A stretch of 64,000 nt of DNA from Hafnia alvei (GTDB lineage: Bacteria > Pseudomonadota > Gammaproteobacteria > Enterobacterales > Enterobacteriaceae). The notes beneath the pieces were generated by a model, which had not been told where the DNA came from, did not search any database, and worked only from the letters and a program-made list of their open reading frames with translations. The stretch lies in NCBI RefSeq assembly GCF_900095695.1, contig NZ_FMIQ01000082.1, positions 1-64,000 on the forward strand, written 5' to 3'. Made by a program: the position numbers and the translations under genes. This document shows, one piece after another, positions 44,843 to 53,904 of this stretch (its first letter is position 1; every line of letters begins with the position of its first letter).

Positions 44843-45097
44843 CTACAGACGCTTACGTATTGCATTTTCTGCGCTAAACATCCACAGCTCAGGCTGCCGG
44901 TTAGGTGAAAATCGTACTTCATAACGATCTTTCAGCGGTGTTAAACGCCAGCTCATCAGCTTTTGATCGCGTTTCGGTTTCAGGAATCGACGCCAGCCTA
45001 ATGAACGGGTTGCCTGACGATCGAGCATCCATGCCGCCGTTGGCGATAACGGCAAACGTATAAAGGTATCTTCAACGCTGATATCACAAATACACAT
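44843..45097 (-). CDS. small basic protein, unrecognised
   Basis: 84 residues, net basic, no membrane segment: TFIRLPLSPTAAWMLDRQATRSLGWRRF, then RDQKLMSWRLTPLKDRYEVRFSPNRQPELWMF. GGAAG precedes the ATG. The regular composition and few rare codons suggest a true gene. It could be a small beta-rich regulator, but there is no motif to name. Lies alone between the 63-aa gene and the GDPD-like gene. Confidence 0.5.
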   Translation of the reverse strand: MCICDISVEDTFIRLPLSPTAAWMLDRQATRSLGWRRFLKPKRDQKLMSWRLTPLKDRYEVRFSPNRQPELWMFSAENAIRKRL

Positions 45098-45477
45098 ACG
45101 ACTCTTCCATAACGTAATAATTTTTCACTGATGATTTAATACCATCACTTGAACGAATTATCCCGTCAGGCCGCCTATAAGCCAAAGAGATAACCCATGA
45201 AATATGATACGGATCACAAATAACGAGAGGTGAAATTAACATCTCCGTAACCAACCACTCCCCAGCTCGACAACTCAACGCTAGATAAACCTTTCACTCA
45301 CATATCGCTCACGGCGAATCATTGAACCGCTGTTGTATAGATTTGCAGAAAACGATGCATTTGAATGCATATAGGTCAATTCATTGATTAACACCGAGTA
45401 TCATTTGGCATTTAATAACGCATCGCAACTATAACTATTTTAGTTATAACTGTTACTTATAATACAAAAGAGGACCT
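45098..45477. other. intergenic region upstream of the GDPD-like gene
   Basis: ~380 bp. Contains a small inverted repeat ATGCAT..ATGCAT near 45355 and an AT-rich promoter-like stretch just before 45478. No RNA gene or strong repeat seen. Confidence 0.35.
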
Positions 45478-46350
45478 ATGCATAAACAAATGATTAGTGC
45501 CGCCCTGCTGTTATGTTCAGCCACACTGGCTCACGCTAGCCCCAGCATTATTGCGCATCGAGGGGGAACGGGTGACGCACCAGAAAATACGATAGTCGCC
45601 ATTAGCCAATCATTAAAAAACAACGCTGACGCCATTTGGATCACGGTTCAAATGAGTAAAGATGGGGTTATTGTGCTTTACAGACCGTCAGATCTCAAAA
45701 GTCTGACAAATTTGCAGGGGCCTATTTCATCACATACCGCAGCTCAGTTAAGCAAAGCAGATGCCGGTTATTTCTTTGAACAACCTTCATATCCGTTCCG
45801 CCATAAAGGAATTGGAATACCAACGTTAGAACAGGTGTTAAAAAAATGGCCGAGCACATTTTTCTATATTGATATCAAATCTCCAGATGCAGATCCTAAC
45901 AAGCTGGCTCAAGCCTTAGAGGCTGTTTTACAAAAAACCAATAGCCTAACGCGCACCCGGGTCTATTCCACCGATGAAAAATACATTGATGCACTTCCTA
46001 GTGATATTGCTAAGTTTGTCAGTCGAGATAAAACCCGCACGATATTGGCAAACGTCACCATGAGTCACCAGTGCGATATCAATAAAAACGAGACTCAAGA
46101 ACGCTGGTATGGTCTTGAATTAAAACGCGATGTCGAAGTGATTGAAAAGTATACTCTTGGCGAGGGCCGTTCCAAATCACGCCTAGAGTGGGATGAAGAG
46201 GCCATGAGATGTTTTCGTAGTGCTGGAGGTGCTCATATCATTTTCTTCGATATAAACACGCCAGATGACTATCGTAAGTCGATGCAATTAGGTGCTGATG
46301 GTGTTTTGGTTAACTCTCCAGCGAACTTCAACAAAATCAAACAAAATTAA
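45478..46350 (+). CDS. secreted GDPD-like protein with eroded catalytic motifs
   Basis: 290 residues: signal peptide (ISAALLLCSATLAHA), then a glycerophosphodiester phosphodiesterase TIM-barrel. The first catalytic block AHRGGTGDAPENT is kept. The next motif, usually GIELDVxxTKDGVPVxxHD, reads AIWITVQMSKDGVIVLYRPSD, losing the two acidic metal ligands and the second catalytic His-Asp. A late IPTLEQVLKKWPSTFFYIDIKS and the C-terminal GADGVLVNSPANF are typical. So it is either catalytically dead or a variant enzyme. Periplasmic. AGAGGA precedes the ATG. Confidence 0.78.
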   Translation: MHKQMISAALLLCSATLAHASPSIIAHRGGTGDAPENTIVAISQSLKNNADAIWITVQMSKDGVIVLYRPSDLKSLTNLQGPISSHTAAQLSKADAGYFFEQPSYPFRHKGIGIPTLEQVLKKWPSTFFYIDIKSPDADPNKLAQALEAVLQKTNSLTRTRVYSTDEKYIDALPSDIAKFVSRDKTRTILANVTMSHQCDINKNETQERWYGLELKRDVEVIEKYTLGEGRSKSRLEWDEEAMRCFRSAGGAHIIFFDINTPDDYRKSMQLGADGVLVNSPANFNKIKQN

Positions 46351-46423
46351 CCATCGGCAACCGCACTGGCGCTTTGCATTCGACCCAATGTCAACGGCCT
46401 AGCAAGAGCGCTAAGTACAGACG

Positions 46424-46456
46424 AAAAAAAGCCACCCATTGGGTGGCTTTTTTACA
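46424..46456. terminator. bidirectional terminator between GDPD-like gene and tRNA-Thr
   Basis: AAAAAAAGCCACCC-ATT-GGGTGGCTTTTTT, seven-base GC-rich stem with A and T runs on both sides. Confidence 0.92.
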
Positions 46457-46462
46457 GAATTA

Positions 46463-46538
<76 letters not shown>

Positions 46539-46740
46539 AAGTCTAGCGGAGCAACACTCCGCTTCCTTGGGGCGCAATATAGTATAACCGCGCAGAAACA
46601 ATCAAGTATTATCAAAAGATTATTTACCAAGTGCTCTAAAAAAAGCCAACACGATGAATGCTTAATCAAACATGCCGATTATATCGCCACTTGTGCCAAA
46701 AATATTAAGCGGAAACTCCATGAGAACGCAGCGTAGCTAT

Positions 46741-47769
46741 CTAAGAAGTGAAGGGCTGCACGCCCCAACGAACACCTCTCGCCCACACCCGTCGAACGCG
46801 GCCTTCCTTTTCTAACAGCGTCAGCCAATATCTCGCAACATATACTGAATCATCGCACTCATCAGCAATGTCTCGAGTCTTAGGCCACTCCATCACTGAT
46901 AACGGCAGAGCTTCACTCCAGCTTTCCTTTGTATAGGTACTGGGACGACACATTTTCATTAATATATTAAAAACTGTTTCTTTTTTATTTTGGTTGGCTA
47001 CTTTTATCGGCGCTGATTTCTGCACGGCTCTCTCTTTAACCCTGACGGTATGGGGACCGCTGTCAATGGATACTTCTTTTTTCCTCACAGGCAACTTCTT
47101 TTTACGATAATCCATAATATGCGACTCTTTTTGAGCAATATTGGGCGCCCAATGGTGCATTATATGAATGAGCTCCGCGCTGCTGGCCAAATTAAGCTTA
47201 TTCATTACCGCTCGTTTATGGGCGCTAACCGTTTTCACATGCATTCCGCGAATATTGGCAATTTGCCCAAGTGAAAAGCCTCGATAGAAATACGTTGCCA
47301 CACGCTCTTCAACATCCGTTAGCCTAACGGGAAAGCAAGAGAGACACATTTTCTCATCGGTTTCAGCTACATAGTTTTTATTACTTAGGATCGCCCACTG
47401 ATGCTCAATTTTGTCTCGAATGCTCTCAATCGATTCAGTGCGACGAACAAAAACACACCCGCGTAAGCAATGAGGTAAATTTTTAACTTTAGGTTCATTC
47501 AAGCCATTACACACCGCAATGAGCAAACTTTTTGCTTTGCGTGATTTCATCTGAGGACGGCAAATTAGCTCTTCACCAGCATTAAAGCTGCTCACATAAA
47601 TATCAGATAATTGTAGAGCCAAATCTTTAGGTATTTCATAGTTTCTATTCAGAGTTATACTCTTTTGTTGAGTGAATATATCCTTCAGAAGCTGCCATAA
47701 GCCCTCACTAAACACCTGATTATCGTCATCAAAAGCCACCTGCAATTCCATAAGTTCATTATTCATCAT
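46741..47769 (-). CDS. fimbrial regulator: LuxR-type HTH fused to PapI/FaeA-like winged helix
   Basis: 342 residues. The N-terminal ~145 residues are unrecognised and Cys-containing (CLSCFPVR). Residues ~150-205 form a LuxR/NarL-type HTH (LTDVEERVATYFYRGFSLGQIA, then VKTVSAHKRAVMNKL). A basic linker follows (YRKKKLPVRKKEV). Residues ~262-340 resemble FaeA/PapI winged helices: TRDIADECDDSVYVARYWLTLLEKEGRVRRV, then WARGVRWGV. Both halves match regulators known separately in fimbrial operons, FimZ/RcsA-like and PapI-like; joined in one protein they would bind two sites. Its ATG overlaps the EAL gene stop (ATGA), so it is cotranslated with it. Confidence 0.72.
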   Translation of the reverse strand: MMNNELMELQVAFDDDNQVFSEGLWQLLKDIFTQQKSITLNRNYEIPKDLALQLSDIYVSSFNAGEELICRPQMKSRKAKSLLIAVCNGLNEPKVKNLPHCLRGCVFVRRTESIESIRDKIEHQWAILSNKNYVAETDEKMCLSCFPVRLTDVEERVATYFYRGFSLGQIANIRGMHVKTVSAHKRAVMNKLNLASSAELIHIMHHWAPNIAQKESHIMDYRKKKLPVRKKEVSIDSGPHTVRVKERAVQKSAPIKVANQNKKETVFNILMKMCRPSTYTKESWSEALPLSVMEWPKTRDIADECDDSVYVARYWLTLLEKEGRVRRVWARGVRWGVQPFTS

Positions 47770-48536
47770 GCATTCCCACCTAATCTTAATCCATCGACCT
47801 TATTGTTATGACTGCTGAGTTCCGGCCAGAAATACCCTTGAAGAAAATCAGCGCCGGCTTCAATGGCTTGTTCACAGTGCAAAGCCGTTTCAATCCCTTC
47901 AATTAACGTGAGGGAGCAAATTTGTTTGCACCGAGCAATAAAACGCTTAAGTTCTGAGGGACGATCGGCCAAATGCCAAAACGTCTCTTTATCAATTTTT
48001 ATTCCGTCCACCGCCCCGGCTAGATGTTCCATTGATGGCAGTAACGCTTGGGTGACATCATCAATCCAAACCGATACTGATTGATCACGCAAAGCCGATA
48101 AATGGGTATTTAAATGACGTCGTGACCTTTCACTAAGCCGTGGAATAACTTCAGGGTCTTGTAGCTCTACAACGCAGCGATTAAATAAAATATCCGGTGA
48201 TTCACTTTCCTGAGTGGAATGAAATACATCTAGGTCAAGCATTAGTTTGCTGCATAAATCGACATTTTTAAGTATCTCTACAGGCAAATTACAAAAATAA
48301 CGGTGAGGTGAATCCGTTTGCAGCCCAACCCACTCCTGTTGAGATTCAAATAACATCATCACGTCTTCCGACGTCGCCTGGCGAAAATAGCTTTCTGCTT
48401 GCGAGGGCGACAAAAAACGCGTCAACATCTCATAGCCAAAGACCTCCCCACTTTGCGCATCAATAATGGGCTGTAAACGCCAATTATCGTTCACAAACGA
48501 AAAATCCGTGGATTCTATTAAATTACTCATAATCAA
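47766..48536 (-). CDS. EAL-domain c-di-GMP phosphodiesterase in the fimbrial operon
   Basis: 256 residues, a stand-alone EAL domain with no membrane segment. Catalytic positions are retained: E in GYEMLTRF (EML for EAL), N in FCNLPVEIL, E in VELQD, DD in WIDDVTQA, K in GIKIDKETF, E in LIEGIET and Q in LQGYFWP. It is therefore likely active, lowering c-di-GMP and biofilm traits. The DDFG motif is altered to DDVT. Coupled by ATGA to the LuxR-PapI gene and only 11 bp from the O-oligosaccharyltransferase gene, so all three form one transcript end. Confidence 0.82.
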   Translation of the reverse strand: MIMSNLIESTDFSFVNDNWRLQPIIDAQSGEVFGYEMLTRFLSPSQAESYFRQATSEDVMMLFESQQEWVGLQTDSPHRYFCNLPVEILKNVDLCSKLMLDLDVFHSTQESESPDILFNRCVVELQDPEVIPRLSERSRRHLNTHLSALRDQSVSVWIDDVTQALLPSMEHLAGAVDGIKIDKETFWHLADRPSELKRFIARCKQICSLTLIEGIETALHCEQAIEAGADFLQGYFWPELSSHNNKVDGLRLGGNA

Positions 48537-48547
48537 TTATCCTTAGA

Positions 48548-50377
48548 CTATGGGGAAAAACGTTTATCTTTCGGATAAAGAAAATGAACCTCGGTAGATA
48601 AACGCGCCACTTCACTCTGCTCCCCAATAGCAGATAAAATAAGCATTCGGCTTTTATAGACATTTGGATCAATGCCATACTCTAAGTATTTTGATGACCA
48701 CTCTAAATAATCAAACAATAAATGTGTTTTTTTCGTTGTGTTAAATTTAATCAAGTTATTAACCTGACGATCAAATTCAAGTCGCTCTCTAAACACCCAT
48801 GGATTCAATAACGCCTGAGCGACTTTATCTATATTGATACGCGCCACCTCTTGCGGAGGCTGTGTGATTTGTACATTTTCGAACATCGTTAAAAGCAGCC
48901 CGCTTTGCAGCGCGGTGGTCATAAATAGCGCGGTGAGTCCTGCGATGACACCAACAGCTAATGTACCTAAACGCAGGAGCCACAACGATATCGTATAATC
49001 GGCGTGCTCAATTTTATGAAATGAATTTACTTCCTGAGGGTTAACCTCATTTATTTGTTTTTCATCAGTTCTGCAATAGCTCGCTTGGTCACATAGCGCA
49101 AGCAACAACAAAAAAACCATCCAAAGCGCGGCTGAAAGATAAAATGGATATTCGACTAAAGAATGCAATAATAAAGGAAGCAGTAATAACCACAGCCCCC
49201 GACAATGAAAAGAAGCATGAATCCTGTCGCTCAGCACGCTCTGCTGCCATAGCTTCCAGCCTGCAAATGCCAGAATACCGTAGGCTATGAGCATAACTAT
49301 TCCCCCTTCCGCCCAACCGAACAAAATCTCATTGTGAGGATGGTTAATAACAACCGACTCCAATGATGTAACACCGGTTCGAATAAGGAAGTGGGCATAC
49401 TCATAGCTAAAACTGCCTAACCCCCAGCCTTTAAGTGGATGAGTAAAGATCATATTGAGTGTTTCACTGAGCATCTGTACGCGATAGCTCGTCGAGTTTT
49501 CATGCAGCAGATCTAAACTCGCCGCCGGAGAGAGCCAAATCACCAGATTGGCCGTGGTGACCCCGGTAAATATCCATATTAAAGCGCGTAAATAACGGCG
49601 AGAATAAGAACGCCAATACAAGAGTCCAAACCCGCCAACAATGACAATTCCGTTAATAACGCCGATACGCGATTGTAAAAATATCAGCATAAATGGAACA
49701 GCGGTCATAACTACAGGGATATAAACGCGCCATCCCAGCGACAAAATGGCTGACACCTTAGGAAATACCGTCTGGTTATGCAGTTTTTTAGTATCAGTAG
49801 GTTCTAGCCATAAAAGGAGAGAAGCACCTAACCCAATATTCAAGCATGTTGCCGCGATATTGCGCTGAGCAAGAACGCCGATAGCTTCCGTACCATAATG
49901 AAACCACTCACCTGGCTGAGGCAAAATAATAAATAAATATACAATACCGACTATTGTTTGAATTAACGCAGCGGCAGACAAACCCAATAACACCACGCGC
50001 TGGTATAAAACACTCAGTTTTATCTGCAGGATTGAAAAATAGAAGACTAGCCCTGCCGCCACACCAAGCCACTGAGTAAAACCGCTCATCAACCAGTGTT
50101 CCGGCGTATAAAGCAACGGAATTCCCATTAACAGCGTTGCAGCACATAATGCATAGCTCAGCGGTGATATATATAGGTGAGAACTAGAATAACGAGAAAT
50201 ACATACAACCAGCACTAAAATTGCCATTACCGCCCACGCAATTTGATTACTCGGCAATAGCAATCCACTTCCCCCTTGAGAAGGGAAACGGATATGCATG
50301 ATCAATGCTAAATACAATAAAATAAAGAATATCAAGATCTGACTTGCTTTTATTCTGAACATATTTTTACTCTGCAT
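48548..50377 (-). CDS. PglL/Wzy-type O-oligosaccharyltransferase
   Basis: 609 residues, about 11-12 membrane helices with a large periplasmic loop. Motifs of bacterial O-OTases: QRN at 171-173 (ALAQRN-type), SRIG at about 236-239, the HPHNEIL loop at 346-352 (the conserved His needed by PglL), and LVEYPFYLSAALWMVFLLL (the PglL C-terminal Wzy_C-like domain). After helix 12 a ~110-residue soluble C-terminal domain. PglL enzymes move undecaprenyl-PP-linked glycans onto Ser/Thr of pilins and other exported proteins; the related WaaL/Wzy join O-antigen. Placed after a chaperone and before the EAL gene, pilin glycosylation is a natural guess, but no pilin glycosite is proven. Confidence 0.75.
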   Translation of the reverse strand: MQSKNMFRIKASQILIFFILLYLALIMHIRFPSQGGSGLLLPSNQIAWAVMAILVLVVCISRYSSSHLYISPLSYALCAATLLMGIPLLYTPEHWLMSGFTQWLGVAAGLVFYFSILQIKLSVLYQRVVLLGLSAAALIQTIVGIVYLFIILPQPGEWFHYGTEAIGVLAQRNIAATCLNIGLGASLLLWLEPTDTKKLHNQTVFPKVSAILSLGWRVYIPVVMTAVPFMLIFLQSRIGVINGIVIVGGFGLLYWRSYSRRYLRALIWIFTGVTTANLVIWLSPAASLDLLHENSTSYRVQMLSETLNMIFTHPLKGWGLGSFSYEYAHFLIRTGVTSLESVVINHPHNEILFGWAEGGIVMLIAYGILAFAGWKLWQQSVLSDRIHASFHCRGLWLLLLPLLLHSLVEYPFYLSAALWMVFLLLLALCDQASYCRTDEKQINEVNPQEVNSFHKIEHADYTISLWLLRLGTLAVGVIAGLTALFMTTALQSGLLLTMFENVQITQPPQEVARINIDKVAQALLNPWVFRERLEFDRQVNNLIKFNTTKKTHLLFDYLEWSSKYLEYGIDPNVYKSRMLILSAIGEQSEVARLSTEVHFLYPKDKRFSP

Positions 50378-50475
50378 AAGATACTCAGCATATACATAAT
50401 GTATACACAGGCCACTTAAATCCTCTTTTCATCGTTAGATGCAAAAAAATAAAATCGTGAAATAGCACCATTCTT

Positions 50476-51243
50476 TTAATTATGTGCATTCTTTTTAGGG
50501 GCTATTTTTCCTATATCATGAATATGACAATGCGTGTTTTCGCATAAAAAATTAAGCGACCGCTGCTCACCATAATCGGTAACAAAGACTAAAGATATTT
50601 TGTTTCCGGTAGTACTTACATTATCGGGAATAAACCCTCTTGATTTTGGTGAATACATCACGGATTCAAATGATATTGGTTTAGCGCTTTGACTCTCTCT
50701 GGCCTCAACGACAGTCAAGTAATAAGGAGTGACATTGTTAATTTCATACTTTTCCTTATTTTTATCAAGCGTTATATTTTCTAATCCTGGTAGAATTTCT
50801 TGCATTTTATCAACAACGATAGACTCAGGGCGGTAAAAAACTTTAAGTTTACTTTCCACTGCCAACATTACGCTATTGGGTTTGTTTGTTTTAGGTGGAA
50901 TTTCCCTAAAATAAAAATAAAAAAGGCTCTCCTTATCGGTTGGTAATCCCACCGGCATTTCAGAAAATTGCAGCCGCACCTTCGTTTCACTGCCCGCCTC
51001 AATTCGCTGAATCGGTGGAAGAGATACAAGTGGCATGTTTATTTTTTTCCCAGAGGCATCTTCTATCCATGATTGAGCTAAATAAGGGGATTTATTATTC
51101 TGATTTGTAACCCGCAAACTAACCGCTTTATTTCCTTGATTAAATACAATCCGCGTACGATCAAGTGATAATGCAGCCTCAGCTTTATAAGTGAACATAG
51201 TTAATAAAAATGCACATAAAAAACAGGGGTAATTGTGACTCAT
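50476..51243 (-). CDS. second periplasmic fimbrial chaperone
   Basis: 255 residues. Signal peptide ending AEA, then a PapD/FimC-type pair of Ig domains: LSLDRTRIVFNQGNKAVSLRV (conserved Arg), IQRIEAGSETKVRLQFSE, SLFYFYFREIPPKTNKP (F1-G1 region, FGS-like length), KLKVFYRPESI (conserved Lys). It is distinct from the first chaperone at 55163. Two chaperones in one operon suggest separate delivery of the adhesin or minor subunits. The tip adhesin gene is immediately upstream. Confidence 0.92.
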   Translation of the reverse strand: MSHNYPCFLCAFLLTMFTYKAEAALSLDRTRIVFNQGNKAVSLRVTNQNNKSPYLAQSWIEDASGKKINMPLVSLPPIQRIEAGSETKVRLQFSEMPVGLPTDKESLFYFYFREIPPKTNKPNSVMLAVESKLKVFYRPESIVVDKMQEILPGLENITLDKNKEKYEINNVTPYYLTVVEARESQSAKPISFESVMYSPKSRGFIPDNVSTTGNKISLVFVTDYGEQRSLNFLCENTHCHIHDIGKIAPKKNAHN

Positions 51244-51333
51244 AGCTTCACCTACACAATGACAGATAAAACAGGTTATCTATTTTTACGATGGAAATAA
51301 TATGCTGCATGTCAAACACGTATGAAACTGTTT

Positions 51334-52221
51334 TTACGGGTAGCTCACGGATAAGATGCTGGTACCAGAAAAGTCTCCGCCATCCTGAGGAGGAGTGCCG
51401 GTTAGCTCCGCTTCTAAAGCCACGATATTACTTACTGCCGTGCCTTCTAAGGTTTCCCCTAATGGTTTTCCATCAGCAGTAAACTTGGCATTCATTCCGT
51501 TGTTGAGAGCAATAAAATCCAAGCCTCTCAGTTTAAGAACATATTTCATACCGGCTACTGAACAATCAATCTGTATATTTTCCTTACGCTTCGCGCCCTT
51601 AGCATCGGCCAGTTGTAGCGTGCCGAAATCAAACGTTATTAATGGATCATGCAATGCACACCATTGATTAACGGGTGGCAACCCCAGACAACTTACGGCA
51701 AAATTAGGCGGTGTAGCACGGGCCCCCTGCCACTCACTCCACAAATGTGATACGCCAGAAGATCCTCGATAAACACTCGGAGCTAAAGCTGCATCAACGC
51801 ATTCCTGACCATTTACGCCACCAAAATGCTTCACCGTAAACGAACTCACGCCGAAATTTGTTGTGTCTTTTAAAATATTTCGCCACTCCGTTCCCCTTTT
51901 CCACTCGCTAACATAGGAAGAAGGGATATCATTCGGGTTTGCGGTAATGGTTCCCGCGCCGTCATTATGGCGATGGGTAACAATAAACACGCATGAGCCA
52001 GATTCGCATGCCGTAGGAATTTGATCTAGTGTTGAATTGTCAGGTATTGTTGGATAACCAAAATGAAGCACATAGGTCGCCGAATCGCTACCGGTTATCG
52101 TCACATCGGCGCTTTCTATTACTGGCCATTTGTAGCTGACAGCATTCACGCCTAAGTTTGCTAGCCCCAGAAATATAACAAACACCCTGCTTATTATTTT
52201 AATATTTTTCATCTTCTTCAC
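51334..52221 (-). CDS. MrpH-like fimbrial tip adhesin
   Basis: 295 residues from GTG 52221, which overlaps the previous stop (GTGA). Two-domain adhesin: an N-terminal lectin/receptor domain (about 28-180) and a C-terminal pilin domain (FGTLQLADAKGAKRKENIQIDC ... LSVSYP). The HxH motif H83-R-H85 with H132 (TVKHFGG) and C141/C178 mirrors the H72/H74/H117 zinc site and the Cys pair of Proteus MrpH. This predicts zinc-dependent biofilm or erythrocyte binding (inference). Last subunit before the second chaperone. Confidence 0.75.
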   Translation of the reverse strand: MKKMKNIKIISRVFVIFLGLANLGVNAVSYKWPVIESADVTITGSDSATYVLHFGYPTIPDNSTLDQIPTACESGSCVFIVTHRHNDGAGTITANPNDIPSSYVSEWKRGTEWRNILKDTTNFGVSSFTVKHFGGVNGQECVDAALAPSVYRGSSGVSHLWSEWQGARATPPNFAVSCLGLPPVNQWCALHDPLITFDFGTLQLADAKGAKRKENIQIDCSVAGMKYVLKLRGLDFIALNNGMNAKFTADGKPLGETLEGTAVSNIVALEAELTGTPPQDGGDFSGTSILSVSYP

Positions 52222-52844
52222 TCGTACTCCAACTGAAACTCGGCGATGGCGGTAAAGTCGCCCTCAACTATTGTTCTGTTCTCAATACGTTTTGAATTAC
52301 CTTTTAAATACGCTTGAAAGGTTAAAACGTTGTCGCTCTGATCGTGCAAAAAATATGTCATCCCGGTATTAATCGGCATTGCAACGGCGGTGCCATCTTG
52401 AGTGGAGGCTAAACCAATTGCGACCCCCTCAGCCTGGCCTTTTATGCGCAGATAGCCGGGGTCCTCAGGATCATCATCTCCGATAAGTGATACTTTTACC
52501 TTTGTACCTAATGAGAGATCGCACTCTTTTAGTATGAGATTAAAAGCGATTGGCGCCGTCACCGGGTTATCCGAGTGTATATAGAAAAATGTCTTCTCGC
52601 GCTGTCCGAACTCTACGTCTTGTGTTTCACTTTCGGTGGAAACAACACAAGGATCTTCTACCAGTTCTCCGTGGAATACGGCATTCACCGGAGATGCATC
52701 AGACTCCGCAGTGCGACGTGTTATTTTATCCATAAATGATAAATCATTGTTCGCCTGAAGGTCTGTTACATTAAATGCCGCCATAGCAATGAATATTGTG
52801 CTCAGCATGAATTGTAAAACACGTTGGTATGTCAGATTATTCAT
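52218..52844 (-). CDS. fimbrial minor subunit
   Basis: 208 residues from ATG 52844. Signal-like N-terminus (VLQFMLSTIFIAMAAF), then a FimA/PapA-type pilin: VFHGELVEDPCVVSTESETQDVEFG, ILKECDL, LRIKGQAEGVAIGLAS and the C-terminal FQLEYE with the penultimate aromatic. Cysteines form the usual beta-sandwich disulfide. Its start overlaps the preceding gene, so it is translationally coupled. Adaptor or minor tip subunit by position. Confidence 0.85.
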   Translation of the reverse strand: MNNLTYQRVLQFMLSTIFIAMAAFNVTDLQANNDLSFMDKITRRTAESDASPVNAVFHGELVEDPCVVSTESETQDVEFGQREKTFFYIHSDNPVTAPIAFNLILKECDLSLGTKVKVSLIGDDDPEDPGYLRIKGQAEGVAIGLASTQDGTAVAMPINTGMTYFLHDQSDNVLTFQAYLKGNSKRIENRTIVEGDFTAIAEFQLEYE

Positions 52845-53328
52845 AGTACGCAACCATAGTCGCCATGACGGTAAATGGTTTAGCCTCTAACGTCTTATTG
52901 GGGTCTTCTTTCACGGGTACGGCTTTAATACGAAAAGTCTGTGTTTTATCTATTTCAACCTCAGTATTCAGCGGTAGCTCTTTATTTTGATGTTCATCAA
53001 ATAGCGCAATATTCAGGTTGTCCACATCTGTTTTTATTACATGAGATTGAGTCGCGCTAACGGCCTGACTTCTAATTTTCAAGAACAAGCGCGCATTAAT
53101 ATCTTTGTCACACTGAATTGGAATGTCTAGACTCACCGCATAGCGGATACCGTCAATACGCTTGATCCCCATCCGCTGAAAGTTAAAATCCAACGCGGTT
53201 TTATTGTTAATATAACAAGGTACAGAAATGATCTTACCGTGCAGATGAGCTTTGGTACTATCCGCCCGAGCGCCCCCCGTTAACAAACAATAGAATATCA
53301 TTAAAAATATTACTTTTACGACCGGCAT
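52837..53328 (-). CDS. fimbrial minor subunit
   Basis: 163 residues: signal peptide to GGARA, pilin domain with HLHGKIISVPCYINNKTALDFNFQ, IPIQCDKDINARLFLKI and terminal ATMVAYYE. The MrpF/G-like size and the short intergenic distances mark it as one of a series of paralogous adaptors. AAGGA precedes the ATG. Confidence 0.85.
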   Translation of the reverse strand: MPVVKVIFLMIFYCLLTGGARADSTKAHLHGKIISVPCYINNKTALDFNFQRMGIKRIDGIRYAVSLDIPIQCDKDINARLFLKIRSQAVSATQSHVIKTDVDNLNIALFDEHQNKELPLNTEVEIDKTQTFRIKAVPVKEDPNKTLEAKPFTVMATMVAYYE

Positions 53329-53349
53329 CAGATTTTCCTTTTCATTCCT

Positions 53350-53886
53350 TTACTCGTATTTAGCACTCAGCACCAGATCCGTCGAAAAATCCCCAGCATC
53401 TAATGTGGCATTATTCGTAGAGTTATTTATTAGTGTTGCTTTCAAAATAAAGCTCATTGAATTGGCCCCAGCAACACCTATATCTTTAATCGGCTGTCCT
53501 AAAGGAAGTTCGTTGCCGTTGATACTATTCGTTAACGCAATGCCTAGGTTGGGTAAACCGCTATCGACAATGTTGTCGGCGGCGCCAGCAAGGTGCGAGC
53601 CGTTAATCGTCAGCGAGAGTAACTGAGTAGGTAGCGTCGCTGAGGCATAACAGCTAACGTCTACCCGTTGCTCAACCGCGTGATTGATTCCATCAACCTC
53701 TTGAGCCACAACGTCCTTAAAGTCAAAATCAAGATCTGCACTATTGCTAAACGTGCAGGGAATTTCAATCAGCTCGCCAGAAAATGATGCCGTAATAGCA
53801 TTGACCGATGAGCTAAATATTAAAACAATAAAGCAAATCGCTATTCTCTGGCAGAAATTAAGTTGAGGTCTTAATCTATTCATCAT
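53350..53886 (-). CDS. fimbrial minor subunit
   Basis: 178 residues: signal peptide to VNA, then SFSGELIEIPCTFSNSADLDFDFKDV, VDVSCYASATLPTQLLSLTI, DSGLPNLGIALTNSINGNELPL, ending LVLSAKYE. Paralogous to the two neighbours. GAGGTG precedes the start. Confidence 0.86.
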   Translation of the reverse strand: MMNRLRPQLNFCQRIAICFIVLIFSSSVNAITASFSGELIEIPCTFSNSADLDFDFKDVVAQEVDGINHAVEQRVDVSCYASATLPTQLLSLTINGSHLAGAADNIVDSGLPNLGIALTNSINGNELPLGQPIKDIGVAGANSMSFILKATLINNSTNNATLDAGDFSTDLVLSAKYE

Positions 53887-53904
53887 GAGTACACCTCTAA
53901 TACT

